From assembly GCA_028564705.1 (NCBI GenBank), contig JAPXFQ010000899.1, forward strand, positions 868,001 to 932,000: a stretch of 64,000 bases of DNA, read 5' to 3'. Source of the DNA: Apricaphanius iberus (taxonomy: Eukaryota; Chordata; Actinopteri; Cyprinodontiformes; Aphaniidae). The notes beneath the pieces were generated by a model. That model ran no database searches. It was not told the DNA's origin and worked only from the letters and a program-made list of their open reading frames with translations. Below are positions 25,031 through 37,093 of this stretch, one piece after another. How positions within the stretch are numbered: the first letter of the stretch is position 1; the number at the start of each line of letters is the position of its first letter. The translations under genes and the position numbers were made by a program.

Positions 25031-25305
25031 GGTAAATGGCTTGTATTTGTATAGCACTTTACTTTATCCCTACTGACCCCAAAGAGCTTTACGCTACATT
25101 CAGTAATTCTCCCATTCACTCACTGGTGTCGTATAGTGGAGGCACTGTGAGACACTGGCGCCACCGGGCCCTTTGACCACCACCAGTAGGCAATGGGTGA
25201 AGTGTCTTGCCCAAGCACCGAGACAGCCGGAGCCGAGGTTTGAACCGCAAACCCTCTGATAACAAGACTGACTCCCAACTCTTGATCCACGGTCACCACG
25301 GTCAA
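25031..25305 (-). repeat. tRNA-related SINE with L2-like tail (family L), copy 2
   Basis: Read on the minus strand it contains GCGGTTCAAACCTCGG (B-box-like), 'gtgcttgggcaagacact', 'cctactggtggtggtcaaag' and the tail 'ctttggggtcagtaggga' with 'gctatacaaatacaagcc'. The same body and tail lie on the plus strand at 28700-28905. The ORFs through it are shadows. Confidence 0.65.
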
Positions 25306-26364
25306 ATACTAGCTTATTCTGAAAGTTGTAAAAAACCTTGTGGAGCAAATACCCTTGGCAACTGATCAAACCATGTTATAAATCTATCTTTAAATGAAAA
25401 TCTGGAAACTGATGTTTAGCAATGATACTACCAAAACAAAAACTCAAAGGGACATTTTTTGAAAAACATCCCCTTTACATATCTACACATAGGTTTTATT
25501 TGATGCACCTTAAATTCCCCAATAATTTAGCCTCCTTTGTATTTTTTTTTCTCGTTTTGCTTTGAAAACGTACATATCAAAGCCCTGCTGGCTACACCTC
25601 TTTCATAACTCACAAATGCTTCCTAACGCCATTCAACCTCATGCGACCCTCTTTTGGGGACAGCATTTGTAATTATGATTTTAGCACATCAAAGAAAAAG
25701 CAGCCATGTCCATGAATTGATATGCACAGGTGTTTCAAAATGGAAAGTCCTCACAAATAACATTTTGGAAAAACAAAAAATGGCCGTGAAAGAGCAACTT
25801 GGAGCAATCCTACTTTTTACATTTGTCTCACTGTGGGAGATCAGGCCCATTAAAGAGGCCTTACAGAGCCCATTTTACTCAGAGTGAAAGATGTCACAAA
25901 GTATGGGTCTGTGTGACTGATGACTCACAGTGGGGCACCATCTCTCCAGAGATACCAGAGAAATGGCTCTCTTCCTCCAAAAATCAGGATGGTATACAGA
26001 TTGTGATATGGGCATGTGTTCCAACTGAACATACATGTAAAATAGTCAGAAATGCAATGGTAAAAACAAGTTTTTTTATTACTTGGGAAAATAAAGTGAT
26101 GGCCTAAAGTGAGTAATGAACCATACCACACCCAAAACATTAGCCACGGTTATAAATCATTCTGCAGCAGCAGGGAGAAAAAAAAGCCTACTTTAAATGG
26201 ATTTACGCACCTAAACGGGTGGATTCAACATCATAAGAGGGATGATACCCGGGCAGGTGTAGTGTTACAAATAACCTGACCATTAATCAATGATGGCAGT
26301 GTACGCAGCAACAACTGTTTAGCAAGAACATGGGAAAAACGATGGGAAAAATTGGAAAACAAAC

Positions 26365-26442
26365 CTGTTCGAAGAATTCATCCATAAAGCCTTTGTCCAT
26401 GCCCACAGCGACTTCGTCCTCTTCTTCCGTTGTCTCCTTGCC
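26365..26442 (-). CDS. stx1a: Syntaxin-1A-like, coding exon 2 (acidic N-terminal region)
   Basis: A 78-base exon in phase 0 on the minus strand. Acceptor 'tttatgcag' precedes GGCAAGGAG, and donor 'gtttg' follows GAACAG. It encodes GKETTEEEDEVAVGMDKG then FMDEFFEQ. An acidic run followed by the invariant FMDEFFEQ is the stretch just before the Habc domain of syntaxin-1, and its last codon joins in frame to VEEIRGF of exon 3. Exon 1 should supply the short N-peptide (the MKDRTQEL type) that contacts Munc18. I searched by eye for its reverse complement to the right and did not find it, so it is probably beyond base 64000. Assignment to 1A rather than 1B rests mainly on exon 3. Confidence 0.93.
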
Positions 26443-28519
26443 CTGCATAAACACACACAGATTCTGTTATGATCCAATAGTGATAAAATCAATCTAAATG
26501 TGATGTGCTGTTTGTAGATGACTCAAAACACTTTCATCGAGTGCATTAATGATAATAGCAGCAATGATAAGATCGTGTATGATTTTTTTTGCATAACTTG
26601 AGGTTAAATAAAACAGCATCAACAGTTTTGCACCTTCTCCACCCATCAGCTGATTAGAGACAAGAACCACCTAATGACACTTGTAATTAGAACCACAACT
26701 AGCGAGATTAACAACTTATTATTTAATTATGATGGGGGGAAACAGAATGTTTGTCGGGGCTGGGTTTTTACATCTCCATCAGGTTTATTTCAGTGCTCTA
26801 CATTAACACATAGCCGCTAAAATTAGGTATTTACACACATTGTAAAAAAAAACATGAAATTTGTTTTCTATTCTGTCAGACATCAAACCAGACTTGCTAA
26901 ATATCAGAATAAAGAAAGAGTTTGTTCACAGAAGTTTACATACATTTCTTTAGTATATGGTAAAATTATGTTTGGTTATTCTTCGCCAAGGGTCTTAAAA
27001 TAGGTTGCAACAGTATTTCTTTAACCTTTAAGCCTTTAAGCTGGTTCCATTGCAAGTATGGTGACATAACCCGACTTGAAAACGATTCTTTGGTTTTCAA
27101 CGGGCCAAAAGAACCTTTCCAAACCACTGCTTAACCAAACACACAAGTCCTTCATGGGCCACAGTAGCTTTCTCCCCCCGCCCCAAGGTGATGGAATCAC
27201 AACAGTAACAGCTGAAAGGGCCTAGTGAACTTCTCAATGTTAAAATCTTTCTCTTTTTACATGCTTTCTGTTTTCTTCTCTCAATGTGGGCATATACAGT
27301 TGCAATGCAATGTGTTAGATGATGTTGCGACGAAGCGCAGACTGTGGCTGCATCAGTGAAAAAGCAATCAGCTATTTAAAAGAACTGGCTAAGAACCGAA
27401 TTATCACCAACTCTGGCTTATGGTGGACTTTTATGGTGGAAATGCCCTATTTTTCTCTGGGTCCATTTTCAAATTGGAATTCATGCTTCTCTAGTTAGGG
27501 TTCTTTTCTCTTTAAATCACTTTTCAGCAAAAGTTGATACAGGACTTAACTGTAAATACTGACACCTTACCACCCTAAACAGCACATTACCTGGGCTTTC
27601 CTAAGTAGTTTGAAGGCCTAGTATTGTATGTTGACTCTGAGAAAAAACAGAAATAAGACAAATATGATTGACACAAAAATATTAAAGTTTTTTTATAAAG
27701 TGTATTTAAATATTAAGGCTCACCGTTATGTCACAGTAATAGCCTTTCAGCATTACATTTTACTATTCGGGCTTTATAACAAAATCAAGACAAATTTGCA
27801 AATGACTATGGGATGAAACAATTATCTTATAGTGTAAAAGTATAAAAGTAGAGTCCTTTAATAAATGTTTGGTGGTAAGAACGTGAAGATGATTCAGTTC
27901 ATGAAATTAGATGCTACATAACATTGATTTAACATAAATGAGATGCTATGAGCTACATAAGAATAGGGTCATGGCCAAATCTTTATAACATCTGAGTTAC
28001 TGCCTTGCGTGTCGATTAGGAGGGTTTAAATCCTAATCTGGCAACTCACGACAAAATTGTTCTACCACAGACGCCAGAACAAGACATTCAAGATTATTTA
28101 TGACTAGCTCATCCTATTGTGTATTGCAGAGCCAAAACTGGTAGAGAAGCTTGGGTGGATGGTACTGTACAGGAGCCTAAATTTCTGAGCCCAAACCCGG
28201 CTCCAACTATAAGCACAATAAGGACTTTTTTAATGCAAATTTTGGACACAGGGCGCAAAAGGGTGCATTTATTTGTGCAATCGTTTTGATAAAGTGTTTA
28301 GCAGTAGGTGTGATTATTGAGTACAAATATAAACACTGCAGTGACACTCATGTGTAATGCATCACAATCGATGCGTTGGCGCTCATTGAAGATCACGCAG
28401 GGTAACATCTGGATGGGGGAGTTTTTGTATACTACAAAGATTTCCTGCAGGTCACGATGATGACCTGCTGCTCAGCCGATTTAAATCCCCTAAAGCTGCA
28501 CTGATGTTCTGAACTGGTC
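26443..28519. other. Probable stx1a intron 1, nothing firm
   Basis: AT-rich DNA upstream of exon 2. At 27035-27400 there are inverted-looking 'agctggttcc' and 'gaactggct' words suggestive of a small decayed MITE, and at about 27990-28040 a tRNA-like 'gggtttaaatcctaatctgg' that could be a SINE head. Neither is strong enough to call. Confidence 0.3.
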
Positions 28520-28905
28520 CAAGTGTTAGATCGACTGGTCTGCCAGAACCAATCATCCCGGTCCCCCTGTGGCTGTGGACCACTCTTGGGTTTCCCCACA
28601 TGTGGCAGACCCACACTGGCAGTGGCATGCCATCTTCCTCTGCGGATAAGAAATAGGGAGTTTGTCTTACAATCGGAGGGGTACCGTTTTGAGCCCCGGC
28701 TCTGAGTGTCTCGGATGTTGTGTGCTTGGGCAAGAACTTTCACCGTTGCCTACTGGTGGTCAGAGGGTCCTGTGGTGCCAGTAGCTTGCCATCACCGGTG
28801 TGTGAATGTGTGGGTAAATTATTGAATGTAGTGTAAAGCGCTTTGGGGTCAGTAGGGACTAAGTAAAGGCTTTAAAAATAAAGGCCATTTACCATTCCTT
28901 TTTGA
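28520..28905 (+). repeat. tRNA-related SINE with L2-like tail (family L), copy 3
   Basis: The region 28660-28905 carries the body of family L: 'caatcggaggggtaccg', a B-box-like 'gttttgagccccgg', 'gtgcttgggcaagaact', 'gcctactggtggtcag', then 'gtgtaaagcgctttgggg' and 'aaaggccatttacc'. It is the counterpart of 25031-25305 in the other orientation. Sequence from 28520 to 28660 is GC-richer and may be an extra 5' segment or another repeat. Confidence 0.55.
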
Positions 28906-30365
28906 CTCCAGCTTATGTCAGGCAGGATGGTGCAACAAAGCTAAGTCACTTGCAGTTCTTCCATTTATTTGAGACCCCCAGATATTTTGGGGATCACAAA
29001 TAATACTACTAATGCTAGTAATATACTAATACGAATATAGCTTTTAAAAAGTGAATCACACCTTTTCTGTCACACTTTAAATAGCCAACTTATTAAGTTC
29101 TGTAAGTTAGTTTATATTTGCTTTTATTCCCATCTTATTGTTGCTACAATGAGTATTCATTTAAATCACACTTTAGATTTATTGTTCTTATTTGCATTAC
29201 TTATGGCAGAAAGAGTTTGTGTAAAAGGCGGGATATGATCCAAAATCAACTTAGCACCTTTATGTGGGTGTGATTTACAAGGAGAGAATGGCGTGCAGCT
29301 GTGCGTATTCAAAGTTTTTTGCATCCAACTCCAGTCTTTGGCGGCAGCTGTCCCGCACGTCTCCTTGGTAAAAAGCGGTATTTCAATGATTGGATCAATA
29401 GCACAATAACATACTAAGGAGAAAATACATCTGAACAATGCCCAACCATGAACTATGCCTACTGAGGATGAAAATAAGGGCCAATCTGCTGATTACATCC
29501 CTGACCCCCCCAGCTCAGGAAAATCCCAAATGTCCCTCGCCCATCCCAAGCCTGAGAAGACCTGTCTGGCAGCCAGGATGTGACCTCATTAATAACAGGC
29601 TGACATCAGGTCAGTAGGTCTGAACATTTTTATTAATCATGTAGAGTCAGAAAGAAAACCTGAAAATAAGGAAGAAAATTCTAATTTCATATAGCTGGTG
29701 ATTTATCATGAAATAAATGCTTATTCCTAATCACATATCAGCCATTATGCTGCATTAGCACAGATCTCGTTGCTTCATCTCATTAATTCAGTCACTGTCA
29801 AACTAATTTCCATTCCCATTAGAGGCTTATGAAATCCATTTGCTTATCAACATTGTAACGGCAGAATGCACTTTTCATCTTTTTCTGCCTGATGTTCCTG
29901 CTTTACTTTATTCGTAAATTTAAAAGAAGCAGGACAACTCCAACTTTAACCCATCTACATTTACAATTTATTTTAAAATCTTCACTTCAGCAAAGGAGAA
30001 TCACTGAAATTTTGTTTGTCAAAATCCCTTCAAATGAGAGGATTTACATGTGAGCCCCAGTTAAAGTAGGGATAAAAGTCTCAGATGAAACTGTTATTAA
30101 AATATGACTTTTTGTTAGAAGGGACTGTTGCAGAGATCTTTTCATGAGCAAAGTCTCTGGTGTGTTTCAACCATTAAGTCTAATAAATATTTAAAACACA
30201 AAGATGAAGAGAGACAGTATTGTTAAATTATTATCATGAGCTTCATGAACATAAACTGGCTTCCCCTGTTCATCCAGACAAAAGCAGTAATGTGAATCCA
30301 TTAAATGCATGAGGAGACAAACTCTGATGGGAAGAACTAGCCACTCTACAAAAGACTCCAAAAAT
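28906..30365. other. Unassigned non-coding DNA
   Basis: No genes or repeats recognised. The subregion 29500-29850 is compositionally plain, lacks repeat motifs and has several ATTA words. It is a possible conserved non-coding element, but this cannot be judged from one sequence. Confidence 0.3.
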
Positions 30366-31700
30366 TACAATGTTGTGCAAAAGTTCATTTATTTCAGTAA
30401 TTCAACTTAAAAAGTGAAACTAATATGTGATGTTGACTCATTACATGCAAAGTAGGATATTTCAAGCCTTTATTTGTAATTATTTTGATTATTATGGCTT
30501 AAAGCTTATTTAACTAATAATAAACATATCTCAGAAAATTTGAATATTGTAAAAGGTTCAATATCTTAATCTCAAAGTGTCACACTAATAAGATGAATAA
30601 TCCAAAACACCTGCTAAGAGTTCATGAGCGTTTAGATGGTCTATATGTCTGGTTTAGCAGGAATCACAATCATGGGGAAGAATGGTGACCTGACAAGTTG
30701 TGCAGAAAACCGTTGTGAGGCAAGTTTCCACTACTGGAATTTCAGGATAATTTGACCTGAACTTCCAAATACCCTCGTGTTCCCGCTTTATCGGGCCGGG
30801 CAGACAGGGCTGTTTTTTGAGGCCATTTCGAGAACCACAGGAGTACCTGAACGTACAGCCTGATCAAATCAGATCGAACAGAAACACAGCAAGACACCCT
30901 GCTTCGTCCATGTCAATCTCTGCTGCTCTGGGTACCTTTTTGTGCAGATCAGAAACGCTACTTGCTGCTGAAACAGTCCTCATTTACGGATGTCTTTATT
31001 TGATTCCTTAAGAGGCCAATTTTTGTATGGAGACATGGTGTCTGAGAGAAGCAGGCCAACAGATTACCCAGTCAGAAGAAGATCTTGTCAAAATGTTGTT
31101 GCAAAAGAAGTTGGGTGTTTCCAAAGTGCTGTATCAAATAACATTAATAGAAAGTTATGTAGAAGGGTAAAGTGTGGAAGAAAAAGTAGCAGGATGACTG
31201 CAGCCTGGAGAGGATTGTCCGGAATGCACCATTCAAAAATATTGAGGATCTTCACAAGGAGTGGACTGAGACTCAAGTTAGTGCATAAAGAGCCCCACAC
31301 ACAGACATATCCTGGAGATGGACTTTAAATGTCATATTCCTTTTGTCAAGCTGCTACTGGTCGGTTGTTCAGTAGTTGAAAGTCTTCTTTTCTGATGAGA
31401 GCAAATGTTGCATCTAATGTGGAAACCAAAGTGCCAGAGTCTGGAGAAAGAATGGAGAGGAATACAATCTAAGGTGCTTGACTCCAGTGTGACATTTCTA
31501 TGGTCTGATTCCACAGTGTTGATTTGGGGAGCCGTGTCATCTGCTGGTGTTTGTCCACTGAGCTTTATTAAGTCCAGAGTCAAGGCAGCCATCTACCAGG
31601 AAATTTTGGAGCACTTCATGCTTCCTTTCATAGAAAAGCTTTATGATAATGACTTATTGTTTTCCAGCAGGACTGAAACAACTAAACGCACCATATTGTG
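30366..31700 (+). mobile_element. Tc1/mariner transposon, decayed
   Basis: The left end 'TACAATGTTGTGCAAAAG' followed by 'ttcaacttaaaaagtgaaac' and 'tcatggggaagaatgg' matches the layout of a common fish Tc1-like element. In several frames the plus strand then gives helix-turn-helix-like VKMLLQKKLGVSK, NIEDLHKEWTETQVSA, VFFSDESK (first catalytic Asp region), ARVWRKNGEE, VLIWGAVSSAGVCPLSFIKS, AAIYQEILEHFMLPF and VFQQD (second catalytic Asp). Multiple frameshifts and stops make it dead. No right inverted repeat was found. The block 30725-31010 is not Tc1-like and may be an insertion. Confidence 0.75.
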
Positions 31701-32044
31701 CCAGACTGTGGCATCACTCACAAGATGTCAAAATACTTGTGCAGCTTTACGAATGCAACAAATGGGTGACGGATTGGGTTTACATATACGGTAGGTTTTC
31801 ATACGTGTTTCTGTGTGTGACAAAAGTGTCAAAGCTCATGTAGGTCATATGGAAACAAAAACTACAAAAATGCTGTGCAGTGTGAGTTCATGGATTTACT
31901 TAAAAGGATGAGGTTAAAAATTGGACTGGAGTATATACTTTTTCAATTGTCTTATTGAGACTACTGCATTTTACTTTGATTTTTACACTGAAAATAAAAC
32001 AAAAGGCTAGTAGTTTTTACTGAAACCTAGTTTTTGTTGTCCAG

Positions 32045-32210
32045 TAAGGCAATGGCAATTTTATTTGTACAGCACACTTTCAACACAAGGCAATTCAAGG
32101 TGCTTTACATGATTAAAATTGGAACACAGCATAAATCAATTTGATGATCAAAATACAAGAAAGCAATTACAATAAGACAATAGTCAAGATAATACAACAA
32201 TATAAGGACA
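32045..32210 (-). repeat. L2-like LINE/SINE 3' tail fragment
   Basis: The plus strand reads 'ggcaattttatttgtacagc', then 'acaaggcaattcaaggtgct'. This is the reverse complement of the conserved L2-type 3' end seen intact at 42245-42300 ('aaagtgccttgag', 'gcgctatataaataaactg'). It has no coding part. Confidence 0.55.
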
Positions 32211-32653
32211 AGCGGGTAAAAACACGGTTTGTATTCACTAACTGATCTCGCTGAAAAGCTCACAGTTCTTAATTTAAAAAAATGGACAAGAAAGCATTTA
32301 CAGTAATCAAGACTATTATTCGTGTGAAAATGAAGTATGACTCTAAAGGTGAACTATTGTTTATTTCCAGAGATTTTGAAGCTATTTTTGTACTTGTTGG
32401 ATTGTGAAAGCCAATCTGATGTTTATTATTATTAAACTAGTTTCTCTAACAACCTGGAGAAGGAACACATTAAATTTGTTAAAATCAAAAGTCTTGGCCC
32501 AGTTCTGAAAGTGTTTCAAGACAAAATGTTCTGTGTTTCAAGATGGGGCAAAAGTGTCCTCTTTTTTGTAAATCAAGACATGGTCACTCTATGTGAAATA
32601 ATATGGAGCTGTTTAATACAGTGAAGCTAGCTCATAAGGATAATGACGTACAG

Positions 32654-33766
32654 TAGGGCTGAACGATTAATTGCATTTGCAATTAAATTGCAATTTGGTA
32701 AAATGCGATTTCCTAATCGCAAAGGCTGCGATTTGACTTGTAGTAAACATATCTGGTAAAGTCACATGACTTGCAAACAGCTCAAACAATGCAGAGAGAG
32801 AAGGAAACGCTGCACATTAAACTGTTATGAAATGTTTTAGAGCTTAACAGAATCCAACGCTGCAAAATAGTTGGTACCAAAGAGGAAAAGTACATCAGTT
32901 GTGAGAAAATATATCGGCTATGAAAACGTTGATGCTGCGCAACTCCAGGTATTATGCAGAACCCGCCTTGCTGCCTCACGAGATACACTACGAAACTTTA
33001 TCAACACCTTAAAACATCACACTACCATATATGAGAGTTTCACGGCTAAACTGACCGCCACCAGTGTTTCAATTTCCAGTAAACAAACTTCCAGCCAACA
33101 GGGATCGCTGACCGAGCTGTTTGAAAGAATCGCTCCTTACGAAAATAAAAAAACGGCACACAGAAATAATTCGTGCTATAACGGGTTTTATAGCCAAAAG
33201 TATGCTTTGTTAAACATGATGAATAAGCTAGGATTCAATCTCACGAACACATTTTAGCCACATTTTACCTGCGCTGTATAAAGAATGCCGACAGAAAGTT
33301 AAAGCCGCACCGAAAGCAGTGGAGTTTTTTGAAACAACTGACCTGAGATCAAACCGCTCTACAGAGCCATACCAGAGTCTGAAAGTGCATTAGATCGATG
33401 GAGAATTAAAAATCAGAGCTTGTTGCTTCAAGCATCCTACTTCCTGGATAACCACACGGAGGACCTGCCAGCTGGGATCAAAAGGAAGAAAACCTTGATT
33501 GCAGGAGGACACAGATGACCATCAAGTGTGAGATTAAAAGTAAATAAAGTTGTTAATATTTGCCTTTGTCTTAAAATAAGTCTATCTTATGGAATAGAAT
33601 AAATCATGTATAAAGAAATCTGTTTATAATACACAATAATTTTAATATCATTAATTAAAAAATGCATGCGAAAAGCCCCATTAAAATAATTGCATATTGA
33701 ATCGAAATCGCAATATTGAAGAAAAAAAATCGCAATTAGATTTTTTTCCAAAATCGTTCAGCCCTA
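32654..33766 (+). mobile_element. hAT (BED-finger type) DNA transposon, internally deleted
   Basis: The ends are inverted copies of TAGGGCTGAACGATT (left 32654-32668, right ending 33766), identical over 15 bases. The flanks ACGTACAG (32646-32653) and ATGTACAG (33767-33774) form an 8-bp duplication with one C-to-T change. The body encodes pieces of a ZBED/Ac-type transposase on the plus strand. It is 1.1 kb long, so most of the RNase-H-like core is deleted. Confidence 0.85.
32871..33257 (+). pseudogene. hAT transposase remnant, BED zinc finger plus linker
   Basis: The ORF begins LVPKRKSTSVVRKYIGYENV with VLCRTRL, LRNFINTLKHH and TIYE. This is the BED-type zinc finger of ZBED-like hAT transposases, but the second Cys of the CxxC pair is Arg, so zinc binding should be lost. 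After the ORF stops, other frames continue to 33510 with LPALYKECRQKVKAAPKAVE, FFETTDLRSNRSTEPYQSL, and in another frame ASYFLDNHTEDLPAGI. This matches the start of the catalytic domain, including the expected first catalytic Asp in TTD. The DDE remainder and the hAT dimerisation region are missing. Confidence 0.75.
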
Positions 33767-34197
33767 ATGTACAGTATATTTCTTTCTGCTAAAACTACTA
33801 GATTGCATTTTTGCTCTTTACTGCTGAGTTTCAAAATATTGGTGTTTTCGAAAATACTTTATTCAAACTCATTAAGGAATTAAACAACAAAATTTGTTCT
33901 TAATGTAATGCTGAGAATAAAAGTCACAATGAGTATTAGAGCTATTGTAGATCAGAGAAACAAGTAATAAGTAACAGGAATAACTCCACATAAATTGCCA
34001 CATATATACAAGAAAAACATTTTTTTATGTCAAAATTTTTGAATTAATATGAAAAAAATATTAATTACCATGGCTAAATGTATAAATGTACGATATTGAA
34101 ACAATGATATCCTTTGACATTTTAAAGTGAAATATGTGTAAGACAAAAAATCACAAGTTATGTGTTTTCTGTGTTCTTTTCCTGTATAAGAATTTTT

Positions 34198-34590
34198 GTC
34201 TGGGCAATTTTATTTATATAGCACACTTTCAATACAAGGCAATTCATGGTGCTTTACATGATTTAGTGATAATGATACTAAATACATGGTTACAGAAGCA
34301 TGATTAGAGAAAAACAGAAACATAGGTTTAACAGATAGACACAATCAATCAATAAGAAAAGATGTAAGGAACAATTTTATGCAATATAGAATAAAAACAG
34401 ATAAAACACAATAGATTAAAAATGAAATAAATAAAAAAAAAATTAATATTAAGTCACAAGAATCAAATAGTAATCAGAAAGTGCAATTTAGGGCTCAAAG
34501 GCAGCTCTGAACTTTTTAATTTTTGATTTAAAAGACCCTAACGATTCAGCATTTTTGATGGTTCTTCCTCACTGTATCAGATGTTTCTTC
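34198..34590 (-). repeat. L2-like LINE 3' UTR fragment
   Basis: The plus strand starts 'gggcaattttatttatatag' and 'acaaggcaattcatggtgct', the reverse complement of an L2-type tail. It ends with 'aatttttgatttaaaagacc' and a 'gcagctctgaa' block that in related elements belongs to the 3' UTR upstream of the tail. An A-rich segment lies between. No RT codons were recognised. Confidence 0.5.
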
Positions 34591-34673
34591 CACACTTTCA
34601 TAATGCTATAGGCAGAAGTTACATGTACACATTGAAAACAACATTTTTTGAATAAGACTCAAACCTATCTATT

Positions 34674-35184
34674 TTAAAGGTGCAGTGTGTAATTTTCTGC
34701 CAGTAGGGGGCAGTGCAAACATAAATTATCACAAGCATGAGGCATCTGTGTCTTCGAGTAAGAAACTCAACACTGAAGGTCCAACTAGTGCTGTTTTCAA
34801 ACGCTCAATTCCCTGAGAATTATCTATTTGCAGCAACATGACGACCACATCAGTCTCTCTTTCATCGCTTGGAACTAGCGAAGAGGTAAAATGTATTTAT
34901 GGGGAAACTTTTTTGCATTTTGAGGTGAAATCAATGTTTTAATAGCGGGCGTGTTCCGTGCGCTTTGTCCGTCCGGGCTCTCGTAGAAGTAAAGATCGCA
35001 TCTAATATGGCTTTCCCCGTAAAAGAGGACCCGCGCCTATGTATTTTAAAACTGATTTTTAAAGTCATATTTTACAATATCGCCAATATTTTGCAATTAA
35101 TGTGCTTTAGGTAACTATTATTACATAATATTTTAATGGCTATTTTCAAAGATGTACTGCAAAAACTACACACTGTCACTTTAA
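34674..35184. mobile_element. MITE with TTAAAG..CAGTGTGTA ends
   Basis: The left end is TTAAAGGTGCAGTGTGTAAT (34674-34693); the right end reads TACACACTGTCACTTTAA, giving the inverted TTAAAGTGACAGTGTGTA. Both ends start with TTAA, which could be the target of a piggyBac-like element or part of the inverted repeat. It contains 'cagtaggggg' near the left end and no ORF. Confidence 0.6.
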
Positions 35185-37093
35185 GTCACAATTATTATTT
35201 TTCCCCCATTCAGTCAGGCCAGGTGACGGCTCACACTGACCCAGGTTCTGCTGTTTCCTCTTGCTGAAAGAGAGGTTTTCCTTTCCACTGTCACCACATG
35301 TCGTATGATGTATGAGGGATTGTTTCAAAGCCCAACACTTAATGTAATTAGCTAGGCCTCCTTAGATAGAAAACATTTTGACAAATTGTATTATAAACTG
35401 AATTGGACTGGCTTTCATTACAGATTGAGTTGTAATGTATGTAATCAGACTTTATAAACAGGTTAATTCTCAGTTACTTGTTGGTTAAAATGGATCAAGG
35501 CAGTTCCAAGCATCTTTAAAAAGACCTTTATCAAAAATTTAGTGGAAAAGCCACAAAGAATCAATCATGTATGGTGAAATTTAAAAATAAATGATTAAAT
35601 ACCAGAATAAGCACTGTTTAATTAAAAGCTTAGGGGTTATTCAATTATCCTGTTTAAGAACACTATCAATATTTTCTCAGTATTTATGACAAAGTTGGAA
35701 AATGTGTCTCTAATTTATCTCAATTGTAAATTATTTAATGTTTAATGAAATATGTTGGGATTTGCTGGAAATGTATTTTATTTTCATCAAGTTCTTTACT
35801 GTACGAAAAAAAAAAACTGTGAATGAAAATCATTTTGTGCAACTAGATATAAATCAGTACCTTCCTCCTTGTTCGACATTAACGTGAGACTAGCTGACAG
35901 ATATGACTTGGAGGGAAGAAGAAATGAGCCGCAATAAAAAGATTAGTTAAAACAAAAACCAGCAGAAACTATTCTGAAGAACCAGGTTTAGAGATAGATG
36001 TAGAGACAATTGGCACAAATCTCAGTGAGAAGAACACAGAGCCACTGTGATCACGCTAATATTGTCTGAGGCCACTCCAGATATATTTAATCCAACACAA
36101 ACAAGTTTTTTTATTCGTCAAAACCATACAAAACCTTCTTAAATAAAGACAAATGTGGCAACAACAAAAAAACTTAGTGAATTAATATCTAATCCTGATA
36201 TTTTCAGGTAGGTCCTGTTGCTTTTCTCTTCAGCTACATATACTGTATGTGTTCTGTCTAAGCGCCGGCTTTGCACAAAGCAGAGAGAACACTGTAAAGG
36301 CTGCAGCAGCAGGATACAGAGAGGGGGAAATAAGACGGCATTCAGAGTAGGCTCTGAGAGCACTGTTCAGCCTCCACAGAGGGATGCTGTATCCCCTGCA
36401 GAGAGATAAGGGCTTTGGTCTGGTTTTTACTTTTCGGCCAGCAGCGGAGAAGATGGCACCATGAGCCTCCACCTCCCACCCATATCTGGAGTTCCCGCTG
36501 AGCTAAAAAGAGTCTGCGGAGGCCCTTAGCGCCGCACTCTCGACTCAGCCCACAGACTTGACTGTCCACACACAACAGATGCTCTCAGCCAGACACAAAA
36601 ACATACATCTACATATCACAAATAATACACAGTACATGGCACACACACAGAGAAAACAAGGTCCATACGAGCCAGTCCTCAGTGGACCGTAACCTGTAAA
36701 ACGCACTCTGCCTCTGGGCTCATGCTCGGGTGAAACACCCCAACGGCAACTGATGTGGTGGCCTGATTGTGCCGTTTATTATATTAGTGGGTTTGTCAAG
36801 GCACCACACCAGCAGGAAGTCTTTCCATGAAGAAAGAAGTGTCTGAACATCCAGAAGACACAGAAAAACTAGAGGAAATTTTGAGTGGGAGAGTGAAGGA
36901 TAAAGCAGACATGGTTGTTAAGCTACAAGCATTACAGCATTCTATCAGAAGGCACAAATGAAGGAAAAACACTGCAATACCACAATTACTGAAAGCTGTG
37001 AAAGTGTCATACAAGGTGTAAAAAAAATCCAGAGAGACATGGGGAGCTCTGAATAAAGCATACTTTCTGGTCTGTGCTTACCAACAATCAGGA
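35185..37093. other. Unassigned non-coding DNA
   Basis: No convincing gene. The segment 36270-36580 is richer in G+C and has several overlapping short ORFs on both strands, none with a known domain. The ORF at 36796-37014 (minus) has no splice or domain support. Confidence 0.3.

Larger units (their letters stand above)
9914..26364 (-). other. stx1a: stx1a intron 2 (16,451 bp)
   Basis: Bounded by donor 'gtttg' at 26364 and acceptor 'ctgctgtcag' ending at 9914 on the minus strand. It is packed with mobile elements listed separately: hATs at 14519 and 20351, a LINE end at 18237 and SINEs at 21450 and 25031. The stretches 9914-11249, 16330-18236, 18726-20342, 22000-25030 and 25311-26364 hold no feature I can support beyond short unconvincing ORFs and A/T runs. 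Confidence 0.85.

Noticed and set aside
27145..27160. 'gtccttcatggg' as the start codon region of stx1a exon 1 (minus)
   Set aside because: The reverse complement begins ATG-AAG-GAC but continues TTG-TGT-GTT-TGG, not the expected syntaxin N-peptide, and there is no donor.
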